Shown: piece by piece, positions 14,733-24,235 of the stretch
Layout of the letters: the number at the start of each line of letters is the position of its first letter
How positions within the stretch are numbered: position 1 is the first letter of the stretch
NCBI GenBank assembly: GCA_947499095.1
Contig: CANMMR010000004.1
Span: 62,001 to 126,000 of the forward strand
Reading direction: 5' to 3'
From: an uncultured Erythrobacter sp.
GTDB taxonomy: Bacteria > Pseudomonadota > Alphaproteobacteria > Sphingomonadales > Sphingomonadaceae
Length of the DNA stretch: 64,000 bases
Notes under the pieces: generated by a model
Told to the model about the DNA's origin: nothing
The model's database searches: none
The model's input: only the letters and a program-made list of their open reading frames with translations
Made by a program: the position numbers and the translations under genes

Positions 14733-16100
14733 TCAGCGCATCAGCACCAGCTCTTCTGCCATCGTCGGATGGATCGCGGTCGTCGCGTCGAAATCCGCTT
14801 TGGTCAGACCCGCCTTCACTGCGATGGCGGCGGCTTGCATCATCTCCGGCGCTTCGGGCGCGATCATGTGGATGCCGACGATCTTGCCGCTGTCGCCGTC
14901 GCAAACCATCTTCATCAGGCTGCGTTCGTTGCGGCCCGCCAGCACGTTCTTCATCGGCCGGAAATCGGAGAGGTAGACCTTGACGCTGCCAAGCGCATTC
15001 TTGGCTTCGCCCTCGGTCATGCCGACCGCGGCGATAGGCGGGTGGCTGAACACCGCGCTGGGAATGCAGCCATGGTCGACCGCGACCGGATCGTGCCCGC
15101 CGAAGACGGTGTCGGCGAAGGCCTGCCCCTCGCGGATGGCGACCGGGGTCAGCTGCACCCGGTCGGTCACGTCGCCGACGGCATAGATGTGATCGACATT
15201 GGTCTTGCTGAAGCGGTCGACCTTGACTTCGCCGCCTTCGCCCAGCTCCACGCCCGCCTTATCGAGGCCGAGACCTTCCGTATTGGGAATGCGGCCCACG
15301 GCGAACATGACGAGGTCGGCCTTTTCCTCGTCGCAATCGGACATCTTCACGAAGTACCCGCCCTCGTCGCATGGCTTGATGTACTCGAAAGTCGTGTTGA
15401 AGCGGAACTTGATCCCCTTCATCGTGCTGATCTGCAGCAGCCGGTCACGCACGGCCTCGTCATAGCTGCGCAGCAGGCGGTCACCGCGATTGACGATGTG
15501 CACATCGCAACCGAATTCGTTGAAGATACCGGCGAACTCATTGGCGATGTAGCCGCCGCCCGCGATGATGATCTTCTCCGGCAGCGCGTCGAGGTGGAAA
15601 GCCTCGTTGGAACTGATGGCATGCTCGGCCCCCTGACATTCCGGCATGCGCGGGCGCGCGCCGGTAGCGATCAGGATGTATTTTGCGGTGACGGTCTTGC
15701 CGCTCGCCAACGTGATCTCGTGCGGGCCAGTGATCTCAGCGCGCTCCTTGAAGATGGTCACCTCGTGATTCTCGAGCGTGTCGGTGTAGGCGCCCTCGAT
15801 CCTCTCCACATCGTCGAGCACATTGTCGCGCAAGGTCTTCCAGTCGAATTTGCGCTCGCCGATTTCCCAGCCGAAGCGCTGGCAGTCCTCGAGATCCTCG
15901 GCGAAATGCGCGCCGTAGACGAGCATTTTCTTGGGCACGCACCCGCGAATGACACAGGTGCCACCGACCCGGTGCTCCTCCGCGATGGCGACCTTCGCCC
16001 CGTGCGCGGCGGACACACGCGATGCGCGCACCCCGCCCGACCCCGCACCGATGGTGAAAAGGTCGAAATCGTATTCAGTCGTGTCGCCCTTGGCGGCCAT
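14733..16100 (-). CDS. gor: Glutathione-disulfide reductase
   Basis: The 455-residue flavoprotein has FDLFTIGAGSGGVRASR for FAD (about 12-28), the redox-active GGTCVIRGCVPKK disulfide (about 46-58), a second Rossmann motif IIIAGGGYIANEFAG for NADPH, the IYAVGDVTD FAD site, and the C-terminal HPTMAEE motif whose His acts as base at the dimer interface. The arginine-bearing NRGDRLLRSYDE stretch after the second Rossmann fold suits NADPH. It reduces GSSG in the cytosol and pairs with the GST-type genes further along (34 kb). Confidence 0.93.
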   Translation of the reverse strand: MAAKGDTTEYDFDLFTIGAGSGGVRASRVSAAHGAKVAIAEEHRVGGTCVIRGCVPKKMLVYGAHFAEDLEDCQRFGWEIGERKFDWKTLRDNVLDDVERIEGAYTDTLENHEVTIFKERAEITGPHEITLASGKTVTAKYILIATGARPRMPECQGAEHAISSNEAFHLDALPEKIIIAGGGYIANEFAGIFNEFGCDVHIVNRGDRLLRSYDEAVRDRLLQISTMKGIKFRFNTTFEYIKPCDEGGYFVKMSDCDEEKADLVMFAVGRIPNTEGLGLDKAGVELGEGGEVKVDRFSKTNVDHIYAVGDVTDRVQLTPVAIREGQAFADTVFGGHDPVAVDHGCIPSAVFSHPPIAAVGMTEGEAKNALGSVKVYLSDFRPMKNVLAGRNERSLMKMVCDGDSGKIVGIHMIAPEAPEMMQAAAIAVKAGLTKADFDATTAIHPTMAEELVLMR

Positions 16101-16199
16101 GCGGCGCTCCTGTCAGCTATGCGGGAGAGTGTCCCTTGCCAACTGGAGCGGCGCTGGCAAGTTCCGAATTCGCCGCAAAGGTTCAATGCCGAAAAAGCC

Positions 16200-16886
16200 T
16201 CAATTTCGCGGCGGCTCTTCCACCGCCAGTCGCCTCGCGACCTGCACGGTCTGGATGACGAACAGCGCCACCAAAAGGCAGCCTACCGCCCCGACGAACA
16301 GGTCGAAGCCGTTGAGCTGCCAGATGATCGGCGCCTCGGGCCCTGCATAATACATCGCCAGGGTCAGCGCGATGAGGACAAGGCGCAGCTCGGTGGGTCC
16401 GGCATTCATGTAGGACAGCCGCAACTCGCCGAGAACGCGAACCGACAGGAAGGCATGAATGGACATCAGCAGATATCCGGCCAGGGCGATCAGCGCGACC
16501 TCGAGCTCGACATAGGGGCTCAGTCCGATGCCGACGACCAGCAGCGTCGTCGCCAATCCATCGCAGCTATGATCGAGGAAATAGCCATATCGCGGGCGTT
16601 CGATCTTCCGGAACCGCGCCAGACTGCCGTCGAGCGAGTCTCCGAACCAGTGGACCACATATCCGGCCACCGCGAGCCAGAGCCAGTCGCGGTCCGCATT
16701 GCTTCCGAGATATCCCACGAATACCTGAACCGCTCCGACCATGCCCAGAGCGGTCAGCATGTCGGGCGAAACCCGCCGCGGCAGCCGCGCGCATAACCAG
16801 TTCAGGGCCTTGCGCTCGACGCGAGCGACGAAGTTTTCCTGGATGCGGTCGATCGGAGTTATCTTCGGTTTGAAACCCGATTCCAT
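16200..16886 (-). CDS. CDP-alcohol phosphatidyltransferase family protein
   Basis: The 228-residue membrane enzyme has the family motif D-x2-DG-x2-AR-x9-G-x3-D-x3-D at about residues 83-109 (DSLDGSLARF, then GYFLDHSCD), the metal and CDP-lipid site. Around it are six hydrophobic spans. It would join a CDP-diacylglycerol to an alcohol such as inositol, glycerol-phosphate or choline. The sequence does not indicate which. It is a lone gene, with 65 bases to the helicase gene and 99 to gor. Confidence 0.82.
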   Translation of the reverse strand: MESGFKPKITPIDRIQENFVARVERKALNWLCARLPRRVSPDMLTALGMVGAVQVFVGYLGSNADRDWLWLAVAGYVVHWFGDSLDGSLARFRKIERPRYGYFLDHSCDGLATTLLVVGIGLSPYVELEVALIALAGYLLMSIHAFLSVRVLGELRLSYMNAGPTELRLVLIALTLAMYYAGPEAPIIWQLNGFDLFVGAVGCLLVALFVIQTVQVARRLAVEEPPRN

Positions 16887-16951
16887 CAGTCAGCTCCAGC
16901 CTGCAGTAGATCTAAGAATATTTGCGCGTGGCGAGACGTGTGTCCAGCCGG

Positions 16952-18331
16952 TCAGCCCTGCGCCGCGCGCGAGCGGTTGCGATTGCGGTTCCGATTACGG
17001 CCGCCCCCGGGCTTTCCACCCTGCGGACGACCCTGGCCCGCGCCTTCGGGCTTGCCCTTGCGCGCGGTGTGCTTCTGCTTGGGCTTGGGTTTCTTCGCCG
17101 CGCCGCCAGCGGGCCGCACCTTGGGCTTGGCAAGACGCGGTTTCTGTTCCCGCTTGGTCGGGCCGACACCTTCGACCACGGCGCGGAAATTGTCCGGCAG
17201 CGGCAAGCGCTCGAACTCCGCGTCGGTCTTCTTGCGGATATCCTTGAGGTAATCGCGTTCGTCCTCGGCGCAGAACGCGATCGCTACGCCATCGCGGCCT
17301 GCACGCGCGGTACGGCCGATCCGGTGGACGTATTGCTCGGGCACGTTGGGCAGCTCGTAATTCAGCACGTGGCTGACGCCGGGAATGTCGATCCCGCGAG
17401 CCGCAACATCGGTCGCCACGAGGATCGGCGTCTTGGCGCGCTTGAACTCGTCGAGCGCGCGTTCGCGCTGCGGCTGGCTCTTGTTGCCGTGGATGGCATT
17501 GGCCGGGACGCCCGCCTGGCCGAGCTTCTTCACGATGCGGTCGCAACCATGCTTGGTGCGGGCGAAGATCAGCACACGCTCGAACTTGCCGGGCACCTCG
17601 TGGCGTTCCTTCAGGATCATCTCGAGCAGCGTCTGCTTCTCGTCCTGCTGGACCATGAACAGATACTGGTCGATCCGTTCTGCCGTGGTGCTCTCGGGCG
17701 TCACGCTGACCTTGACCGGATTGCGACAATATTTGCCGACCAGTTCCTGGATCTGCTTGGGCATGGTGGCGCTGAAGAACAGCGTCTGCCGGTCTTCGGG
17801 CACCAGCTGGCTGATACGGCGCAGTGCGTGGATGAAGCCGAGGTCGAGCATCTGGTCCGCCTCGTCGAGGACGAGGATTTCGACCTTGTCCAGCGTAAAC
17901 GCCTTCTGGTCGATCAGGTCGAGCAGGCGGCCGGGCGTCGCCACGAGGATGTCGGTGCCGCGGTGCAGTTTGTTGCGGTCCTTGTTGACCGAGGTGCCGC
18001 CGACGATCGACTGCACCTTGAGGCCCGCCATCGCGCCGTAATCCTTGGCACTCTGGGCGATCTGTCCGGCGAGTTCGCGCGTCGGCGCGAGCACCAGCAT
18101 GCGGCAGGACTTGAACGGCGTCTGGTTGTCGGCCTCGCGCAGATTGTCGATGCTCGGCAGCATGAAGGCTGCGGTCTTGCCGGTGCCGGTCTGGGCAATG
18201 CCCATCAGGTCGCGGCCTTCGAGCACCGGCGGGATGGCCTGCGCCTGGATCGGCGTCGGCGTGTCGTAGCCCTTCATGTCGAGGGCCTGGAGGACGGGCT
18301 GCGACAGCCCGAGATCGGTAAATTTGGTCAT
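16952..18331 (-). CDS. rhlE: DEAD-box RNA helicase, RhlE type
   Basis: The 459-residue protein has the Q motif (FTDLGLSQPVLQAL, then PTPIQAQAIP), Walker A AQTGTGKTAAF, PTRELA, VLDEADQMLD, SAT, and the HRIGRTAR motif VI. The last 80 residues are a Lys/Arg/Gly-rich tail (KPKQKHTARKGK, GGGRNRNRNRNRSR) for RNA binding. It acts on structured RNA, for example in ribosome assembly or the degradosome. The ATG at 18331 gives the usual short N-terminus. An ATG four codons upstream at 18343 is possible. Confidence 0.9.
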   Translation of the reverse strand: MTKFTDLGLSQPVLQALDMKGYDTPTPIQAQAIPPVLEGRDLMGIAQTGTGKTAAFMLPSIDNLREADNQTPFKSCRMLVLAPTRELAGQIAQSAKDYGAMAGLKVQSIVGGTSVNKDRNKLHRGTDILVATPGRLLDLIDQKAFTLDKVEILVLDEADQMLDLGFIHALRRISQLVPEDRQTLFFSATMPKQIQELVGKYCRNPVKVSVTPESTTAERIDQYLFMVQQDEKQTLLEMILKERHEVPGKFERVLIFARTKHGCDRIVKKLGQAGVPANAIHGNKSQPQRERALDEFKRAKTPILVATDVAARGIDIPGVSHVLNYELPNVPEQYVHRIGRTARAGRDGVAIAFCAEDERDYLKDIRKKTDAEFERLPLPDNFRAVVEGVGPTKREQKPRLAKPKVRPAGGAAKKPKPKQKHTARKGKPEGAGQGRPQGGKPGGGRNRNRNRNRSRAAQG

Positions 18332-18550
18332 GGATACTCGCATTCGATATGCGGCGCGCAGACGGACACTCGATAGAGTCCGGGCGCGGCGCGGGTGTCA
18401 AACGACCCGCGTGAAAAGGGAAGTCCTTGGAAAAGAGACCGAGGCGCGGCCGGGGCGATGGATGTCTCTCCTATCGCCGCTTCACGCTGGCTAGTGCGCT
18501 TCGATGGCAGCCATGTGGATGCTGCAGTGCAAAAAGTCAATCGCTGCGAT

Positions 18551-19537
18551 TTACGCGGCAGCCACCGTATAGGCGATGAAACCGAGATACGCCGCGACCA
18601 GCACCCCGCCCTCGCGTCGGCCGAGCCGTCCGCCGGTATAGGCAAATACGATCGCCACGACCGAAGCGGCGAGGAGCACCCACAAATCCACCGTCATGAT
18701 CCCGCCGGGTATCGGCCCAGGGGCGACGAGGCCGGTCACGCCGCCGATGAAGAAAATGTTGTAGATGTTCGAGCCGAGCACATTGCCGAGCGCGATATCG
18801 CTCTCCTTGCGAAAGGCGGCGATGGCGCTGGTTGCCAGTTCGGGAGCGGAAGTACCTGCGGCGACGACGGTCAGTCCGATGACTTCGTCAGAGACGCCCA
18901 GCCGCGCGGCCATGTCGATGGCAGCATCCACGAGGATGTAGCCCCCGGCAATGATGATGGCGGTGCCCACCACGAACAACAGGATCGGCACGGCGACGCC
19001 GCCAGCCGTGCCGCTGTCCTCGGGATGGAGTCCCGGATCGGCATGCTCCGCCGCCGCGGTGCGCTGTCCGGCCGCCGAAGCACCGGCGCTGGCAGTCTCC
19101 TGCCGGTAAGCGAGTGCGAGATAGGCCACGAGGATCAACAGGAAAGCACCGCCGGCCAGTTGCGAAAGACCGGTGGTGGACCCTGCAAGTAGGAGAAGCA
19201 GGACGCCGCCGACGCCTACCATACCGTCCCGCCACAGGGCGCTCGCTCCCACGGCAATCGGTGCGATCAGCGCAGCGGTGCCGAGGATCAGCAGGATGTT
19301 GGCGAGATTCGACCCGACGATATTGCCGATCGCGATGCCCGGCGATCCGGCAAGCGAAGCCTGCACGCTGGCCGCGAGTTCGGGCGTCGAGGTACCAAGA
19401 CCGACGATCACCAGACCGACCAGCATCGGCGACAGTCCGAATCTTTCGGCAAGTCGCGATGCGCCACGAACCAGCAGCTCGCCGCCCAGTAGGAGCAGGG
19501 CGAAACCGGCGAGGAGGAAGAGTATGGTGACAGTCAT
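18551..19537 (-). CDS. Calcium/sodium antiporter, CaCA family
   Basis: The 328-residue protein has about ten membrane spans in two homologous halves, each carrying the ion-binding alpha repeat: GLGTSTPELAAS with GNIVGSNLANIL (about 46-83), and AAGTSAPELATS with GNVLGSNIYNIFF (about 224-263). A hydrophilic loop of about 35 residues separates the halves. This is the YrbG-like bacterial branch exchanging Ca2+ (or K+) for Na+/H+. The gap 18344-18550 to the helicase gene holds no gene I can support. Confidence 0.9.
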   Translation of the reverse strand: MTVTILFLLAGFALLLLGGELLVRGASRLAERFGLSPMLVGLVIVGLGTSTPELAASVQASLAGSPGIAIGNIVGSNLANILLILGTAALIAPIAVGASALWRDGMVGVGGVLLLLLAGSTTGLSQLAGGAFLLILVAYLALAYRQETASAGASAAGQRTAAAEHADPGLHPEDSGTAGGVAVPILLFVVGTAIIIAGGYILVDAAIDMAARLGVSDEVIGLTVVAAGTSAPELATSAIAAFRKESDIALGNVLGSNIYNIFFIGGVTGLVAPGPIPGGIMTVDLWVLLAASVVAIVFAYTGGRLGRREGGVLVAAYLGFIAYTVAAA

Positions 19538-19564
19538 GCGAGACAGCCCCCGTGCGCGACCAGG

Positions 19565-19750
19565 CTAGTCGTTTGCGCGCTTGTCCATGTGGTGGAGCAG
19601 ACGCGCAAGGCTCTCGGCGACCGCATGGAAATTCTGCTCGGCATGGCGCAGGGCGTTCTCATCGCCACGCTCCTTGGCGGCGACGCGCGCCGCCAGAAGC
19701 CATTCGTAGGCCTTCGCAAATTCCTGCAAGAGCATTTCCCGGTCGGCCAT
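19565..19750 (-). CDS. Small helical protein of unknown function
   Basis: The 61-residue product is predicted entirely alpha-helical and amphipathic (LLQEFAKAYEWLLAARVAAKE, then ALRHAEQNFHAVAESLARLLHHM). There is no membrane span or known motif. The stop is 28 bases from the start of the antiporter gene on the same strand, so co-transcription is likely. AGGGGA lies about 13 bases upstream of the ATG, a loose spacing. Codon use resembles its neighbours, which supports a real gene. Confidence 0.6.
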   Translation of the reverse strand: MADREMLLQEFAKAYEWLLAARVAAKERGDENALRHAEQNFHAVAESLARLLHHMDKRAND

Positions 19751-19837
19751 GGTGACGCGCCATTCCCCTCGAAGCGATGCGCGCCGGATACAGCGTGGCG
19801 GGTGAATTAGTCAAATATATCATAAGTTAATGCCAGC

Positions 19838-21391
19838 TTATGCTTTCATCCCGGCGGCGCTCAGCAATGCCTCGGTGCTGGCATCGAAGCTCTCGCCGCC
19901 CTGTTCGATCGCCTTGGCCATCTGCTTGCCCAGTTCCACGCCGAACTGGTCGAACGGATTGATGCCCATCAGCACGGCATTGGCGAAGGTGCGGTGTTCG
20001 TGAAACGCGATTAGCGCGCCGAGCGCGGCCGCGTCGAGATCGTCGCACAGGATCGTCGCCGAAGGACGGTCTCCGGGATAGTTGCGTGCGGGGTCCTCGC
20101 CTGCCTTACCCGCCATCAGCGCCGCCCCTTGGGCGAAGCAATTCATCAGCAGGATGCGGTGATGCGCCGGGTCGAGATCGTCGCCCGGCGCGATGCTGGC
20201 GATGAAGTCCACCGGGATCAGATGCGTGCCCTGGTGGAGCAGCTGGAACACCGCATGCTGCGCGTCGGTCCCCACTCCGCCCCAGGTAATCGGTGCGGTC
20301 GGCCCGTCGACGGGCTTCATGTCGGCGGTCACGCGCTTGCCGTTCGATTCCATTTCCAGCTGCTGGAGGTAGTCCGGGAACAGGCCGAGCCGCTCGTCAT
20401 AAGCGAAGACCGCGCGCGTCTGGCAGTCGCGCACGCGGTTGTAGTAGAGATCGGCAAAGGCTGCCCGCAACACGAGATTGGCCGCGCCGTCTGCGTCGCG
20501 AAAGTGCTCGTCTACCGCCTTGGCCCCTGCCAGCATAGCGTGGAAATCGTCCATCCCGACCGCCATGGCGATGGGAAAGCCGATCGACGACCAGATCGAA
20601 TACCTCCCGCCGACGCTTTCCTGGAACGGCAGGATGCGCGTTTCGTCCACGCCCCACTCGACCGCGCCTTCGGGATTGGCAGTCAGCGCGATCACGCGGC
20701 CCGACGGGTCCGATACGCCATTCTCGCGCAGCCATTTGAGCGCGCTTTCGGCATTGGTCATCGTCTCGATGGTGGTGAAGGTCTTGCTGGCGACCGCGAT
20801 CAGCGTCTTGGCCGGATCGCATTTCGCAAAAGCAGCCTCCAGCGCCACGCCGTCGATGTTGGAGACGACGTGAACGTCGCAATAGCTGAGATCGCGGGAC
20901 AGCGCGTCGACGCCCAGCGCCGGGCCGAGCGCGCTGCCGCCGATGCCGATGTGGATCAGGTGCTCGATCTCGCCCAGCGCGCCCTGGTGGATCGCCTCGA
21001 CCAGCATGCCCATGCGGTCGATCAGCGCGGCGGCTTCTTCGACCTTTGCCTCGTCGCCGGTTCCGCGCAGGGTCGCGTGGTCGGCCGCCCGGCCTTCGGT
21101 CGGATTGACCACTTCGCCGCCGAACAGTTTCGCCCGCATGCCCGCGAAGTCCATCGCGTCGGCCAGCTCCTCGAAGGCCGCGATCACCGCGCGGTCGAGA
21201 TGCGTTTTCGACCAGTCGAACAGGATGCCGCCCTCCTCCAGCTCGATCCGGCCCGAAAGCATCGCGACCCGCTCGTCCCCGCCCGGCTCGTCCGCCCCTT
21301 CGCCGCCGTCGCGGCTCGCGCTGAACAGCTCGCCCAGCGTCGGACGCGGCAGGTTTTCGAGAGTGTCCCAGAGTTCGGCAGCGGTCGGCAT
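19838..21391 (-). CDS. pgi: Glucose-6-phosphate isomerase
   Basis: The 517-residue protein shows the PGI signatures: IGIGGSALGPALGVDAL (about 130-146), VASKTFTTIETMTNA (sugar-phosphate site), and the GVESNGK-like LEMESNGKRVT. It interconverts glucose-6-phosphate and fructose-6-phosphate in the cytoplasm. It supplies glucose-6-phosphate also for the trehalose genes at 46.8-50.7 kb. The ATG at 21391 fits the family. The long open frame upstream to 21631 is an artefact of high GC and overlaps lepB. Confidence 0.93.
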   Translation of the reverse strand: MPTAAELWDTLENLPRPTLGELFSASRDGGEGADEPGGDERVAMLSGRIELEEGGILFDWSKTHLDRAVIAAFEELADAMDFAGMRAKLFGGEVVNPTEGRAADHATLRGTGDEAKVEEAAALIDRMGMLVEAIHQGALGEIEHLIHIGIGGSALGPALGVDALSRDLSYCDVHVVSNIDGVALEAAFAKCDPAKTLIAVASKTFTTIETMTNAESALKWLRENGVSDPSGRVIALTANPEGAVEWGVDETRILPFQESVGGRYSIWSSIGFPIAMAVGMDDFHAMLAGAKAVDEHFRDADGAANLVLRAAFADLYYNRVRDCQTRAVFAYDERLGLFPDYLQQLEMESNGKRVTADMKPVDGPTAPITWGGVGTDAQHAVFQLLHQGTHLIPVDFIASIAPGDDLDPAHHRILLMNCFAQGAALMAGKAGEDPARNYPGDRPSATILCDDLDAAALGALIAFHEHRTFANAVLMGINPFDQFGVELGKQMAKAIEQGGESFDASTEALLSAAGMKA

Positions 21392-21461
21392 GGCGGGCGA
21401 AAATCCTTTGATGGTTGCGAGGGCTGCGACTAGGGGACTGGGCGATGATTGAGAACCCCGC

Positions 21462-22280
21462 ATGACAGCGAAGAACGCCGAAGCAAGTTTAGCCGACGAG
21501 CCGAAACAGGAAAGCTGGGCCAGCTTCCTGTGGTTCTGCGCCAAGCTGGTGCTGGCGGTGCTGCTGTTCCGCACGCTGGCCTTCAGCTTCTTCACGATCC
21601 CCAGCGAGAGCATGCTGCCAGGCCTGCGCACCGGCGACTATCTGATCGCAGCCAAATGGCCCTATGGCTACAACGAGAATTCGCTGCCGCTCGGCCTGCC
21701 GGGGCCCGACGAGCGCGTGTTCGGCAATGTGCCGGAGCGCGGCGACGTGGTGGTGTTCAAGCATCCGGTAGACCGCTTCGATTACGTAAAGCGCGTGATC
21801 GGACTGCCGGGCGATACGGTGGCGATGCGCGGCGGGACCGTGTTTCTCAACGGCGAACCGGTGCCGCAGCAGGCAGCCCCGCCGATCCTGCTGCCGATGA
21901 GCCTCAACACACAGTGCAACATGCGTGCCGAAGAAGTGCAGACGCCCGATGGTCCCGCATGCCGCTACACGCAGTTCCTCGAGACACTGCCGAACGGCAA
22001 GAGCTATCCGGTGATCGACCTCGGCCCCTGGCCCAAGGACGATTTTGACCCGGTGATGGTGCCCGAAGGCCAGCTGTTCGTGATGGGCGACAATCGCGAC
22101 AATTCGCAGGACAGCCGCTTCCCAGCGCAGGCCGGTGGTGGCGTAGGCCTCGTCGATCAGCGGCTCTTGGTAGCACGCGCCAGCATGGTGCTGTGGTCGA
22201 CGGACGGAAGCGCGGAATGGCTGCTGCCGTGGACCTGGTTCACCGCTGCCCGCTGGGACCGGATCGGGAGCGACATATGA
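21462..22280 (+). CDS. lepB: Signal peptidase I
   Basis: The 272-residue protein has one N-terminal membrane anchor (WFCAKLVLAVLLFRTLAFSFF), then the S26 boxes: IPSESMLPGL with the nucleophile serine (about 48-53), DYVKRVIGLPGD with the general-base lysine (about 108-119), and VMGDNRDNSQDSR (about 207-219). It removes signal peptides of exported proteins at the periplasmic face. It heads a coupled operon with rnc and era, a common arrangement. It is divergent from pgi with 70 bases between. Confidence 0.95.
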   Translation: MTAKNAEASLADEPKQESWASFLWFCAKLVLAVLLFRTLAFSFFTIPSESMLPGLRTGDYLIAAKWPYGYNENSLPLGLPGPDERVFGNVPERGDVVVFKHPVDRFDYVKRVIGLPGDTVAMRGGTVFLNGEPVPQQAAPPILLPMSLNTQCNMRAEEVQTPDGPACRYTQFLETLPNGKSYPVIDLGPWPKDDFDPVMVPEGQLFVMGDNRDNSQDSRFPAQAGGGVGLVDQRLLVARASMVLWSTDGSAEWLLPWTWFTAARWDRIGSDI

Positions 22281-22951
22281 CTCAGACACTGGAACCCGAG
22301 ACCCGCGACTTCCTCGCCGCAAACGGCTTTACCGTCGACAACGAGGCCCGCTGGGTCGCCGCGCTGACACATGGCAGCATGGGCGAAACACGCGACTACG
22401 AACGGCTCGAATTTCTCGGCGACCGCGTGCTCGGCCTGTCCATCGCCGACTGGCTGTTTGCCAAGAGCGAGGCGCCGGAGGGGAAGCTAGCCCAGCGCCT
22501 CAATGCGATCGTCAGCCGCGAGATGTGCGCTCAAGTTGCGCGCGGTATAGGGCTGGCGGACCATATCCGTATCTCCAAGCAGGCACGCGCCGATGGTGGG
22601 CGCGACAGCGACAACATCCTCGGCGACGTGGTCGAAAGCCTGCTCGGCGCGCAATTCCTCGACAACGGGTTCGAGGCGTCGAAAGAGCTCGTCCACCAGC
22701 TGTTCCGCCCGGCGCTGGAAAGCGGTGCGGGCAAGGCCAAGCATCCCAAGAGCGCGCTGCAGGAATGGGCCGCAGGCAATCGCCGCGCGCCGCCGCAGTA
22801 TGAGATCGTCGAGCGCTCCGGCCCCGACCACGCGCAGCGCTTCACCGTCCGCGTCAGTGTGCACAAGGTTGGCGAGGCGCAAGGCAGCGCCACCAGCAAG
22901 GGCGAAGCCGAAAAGGCCGCCGCACAGGCATTCATGGAGCAGTTCGGATGA
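22277..22951 (+). CDS. rnc: Ribonuclease III
   Basis: The 224-residue protein has the RNase III signature ERLEFLGDRVLGL (about 37-49) with catalytic acidic residues, the second acidic site GDVVESLLGAQFLDNG, and a C-terminal double-stranded-RNA-binding domain (HPKSALQEWAAGNRRAPPQY through KGEAEKAAAQAFM). It processes rRNA precursors and structured mRNAs. Its ATG overlaps the lepB stop as ATGA and its own stop overlaps era, giving tight co-translation. Confidence 0.95.
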   Translation: MTQTLEPETRDFLAANGFTVDNEARWVAALTHGSMGETRDYERLEFLGDRVLGLSIADWLFAKSEAPEGKLAQRLNAIVSREMCAQVARGIGLADHIRISKQARADGGRDSDNILGDVVESLLGAQFLDNGFEASKELVHQLFRPALESGAGKAKHPKSALQEWAAGNRRAPPQYEIVERSGPDHAQRFTVRVSVHKVGEAQGSATSKGEAEKAAAQAFMEQFG

Positions 22952-23853
22952 GCGAGCAGGAAACCACACGCTGCGGCGTCGTCGCCGTCCTCGGCGCGCC
23001 CAATGCGGGCAAGAGCACGCTGGTCAACCAGCTGGTCGGCCAGAAGGTCGCGATCACCAGCGCCAAGGCGCAAACCACCCGCGCGCGGATGATGGGCATC
23101 GCGCTGCATGGCGAGACGCAGATGATCCTCGTCGACACGCCCGGCATCTTCGCACCCAAGCGCCGGCTCGACCGCGCGATGGTCAGCGCCGCGTGGGAAG
23201 GCGCGGAAGCGGCCGATGCGGTGCTGCTGCTGGTCGATCCGGTGAAGCAGCGTCGTCACGAGCTGGAACCTCTGCTCGAACAGGTCGCCACCCGCCCCGA
23301 ACGCAAGATCCTGGTTCTCAACAAGGTCGATGTCGCCAGGAAAGAGCCGCTGCTCGCGCTGGCGCAGGAGCTTGGCGAGAAGGTCGAGTTCGCCGAGATC
23401 TATTTCGTTTCCGCCCTTACCGGCGACGGCGTGCCGGAGATGAAGCAGGCACTGGCGGACCTGATGCCCGAAGGCCCGTGGATGTATCCCGAAGACCAGG
23501 TGAGCGATGCCTCCGAACGCCTCCTCGCCACCGAAATCACCCGCGAGCAGCTCTACCAGCAGCTGCACGAGGAATTGCCTTACGACAGCGCGGTGCGACC
23601 GGAGAAATACATCCAGCGCAAGGATGGCAGCGTCGAGATCCACCAGCAGATCGTGGTCATGCGCGACAACCAGCGCGCCATCGTGCTCGGCAAGGGCGGC
23701 AGCCGCATCAAGTCCATCGGCGAAGCAGCACGCAAGGAGCTCTCCGAACTGCTCGGCCAGAAGGTCCACCTGTTCTTGCACGTCAAGACCGACGAACGCT
23801 GGAGCGAGGACAAGGAAATGTTCGAGGAAATGGGGCTGGAGTGGAAGAGCTGA
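22948..23853 (+). CDS. era: GTPase Era
   Basis: The 301-residue protein has G1 GAPNAGKSTLVN, the switch region with QTTRARMMGI, G3 DTPG, G4 NKVD and G5 VSAL, followed by a C-terminal KH domain with IVLGKGGSRIKSIGEAARKEL (about 230-250). Era binds 16S rRNA and promotes 30S maturation. The overlap with rnc (ATGA) keeps the usual rnc-era pair. The expected third member recO is elsewhere in this window (10892-11491). Confidence 0.95.
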   Translation: MSEQETTRCGVVAVLGAPNAGKSTLVNQLVGQKVAITSAKAQTTRARMMGIALHGETQMILVDTPGIFAPKRRLDRAMVSAAWEGAEAADAVLLLVDPVKQRRHELEPLLEQVATRPERKILVLNKVDVARKEPLLALAQELGEKVEFAEIYFVSALTGDGVPEMKQALADLMPEGPWMYPEDQVSDASERLLATEITREQLYQQLHEELPYDSAVRPEKYIQRKDGSVEIHQQIVVMRDNQRAIVLGKGGSRIKSIGEAARKELSELLGQKVHLFLHVKTDERWSEDKEMFEEMGLEWKS

Positions 23854-23961
23854 CGGCTTCCGTCGACCGTCTCTAGCCGATCCGTACTAGCCCTCCTGAC
23901 CCATCGCGCCCATCGCGTCCGCCGGGCAAACAGTGCCTCCCTACTGACATGGAGGCATGCA

Positions 23962-24153
23962 ATGACGTTCATCAAGGATATGAGTGACGCCGACACCCTC
24001 GCAGTGGCCGGCGGCAACCCCGCTCCAGGCCAGAGCTGGTACGACTATCTGCTGGAACGCTATCCCGGCGGCGAATGGGTCGGGAACAGCTTCTATCCGA
24101 ACGGTGCACCGGACATGGAAACGGGCTACAGCCACCTGCCGACCAGCTTCTGA
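23962..24153 (+). CDS. Small protein of unknown function
   Basis: A 63-residue product starts at an ATG with GGAGG about 8 bases upstream, a near-ideal ribosome-binding site, and is followed 13 bases later by a strong terminator. It is soluble, aromatic-rich and acidic (SWYDYLLERYPGGEWVGNSFYPNG). I recognise no family. Good translation signal and own terminator argue for a genuine, probably well-expressed small gene of its own, 108 bases after era. Confidence 0.65.
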   Translation: MTFIKDMSDADTLAVAGGNPAPGQSWYDYLLERYPGGEWVGNSFYPNGAPDMETGYSHLPTSF

Positions 24154-24166
24154 TTGGCCGAGTTGA

Positions 24167-24203
24167 AAGGGGCAGCGCCGGTTCGTCCGGCGCTGCCCCT
24201 TCT
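24167..24203 (+). terminator. Rho-independent terminator, bidirectional shape
   Basis: A perfect 15-bp stem, 24167-24181 against 24187-24201, with the 5-nt loop TTCGT follows the 63-residue gene. The stem starts AA and ends TT, so it could stop transcription from either side, including from the topA operon on the other strand. The T tract after it is short. Confidence 0.8.
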
Positions 24204-24235
24204 CGTTCAGGTCAAGGTGAAAGGCAGTCAGCGGG

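Noticed and set aside
14715-16796. 693-residue frame antisense to gor and the CDP-alcohol transferase
   Set aside because: Spans two real opposite-strand genes; composition typical of a shadow frame.
20129-21433. 434-residue frame antisense to pgi
   Set aside because: Shadow of pgi; His/Arg-rich, with no domain.
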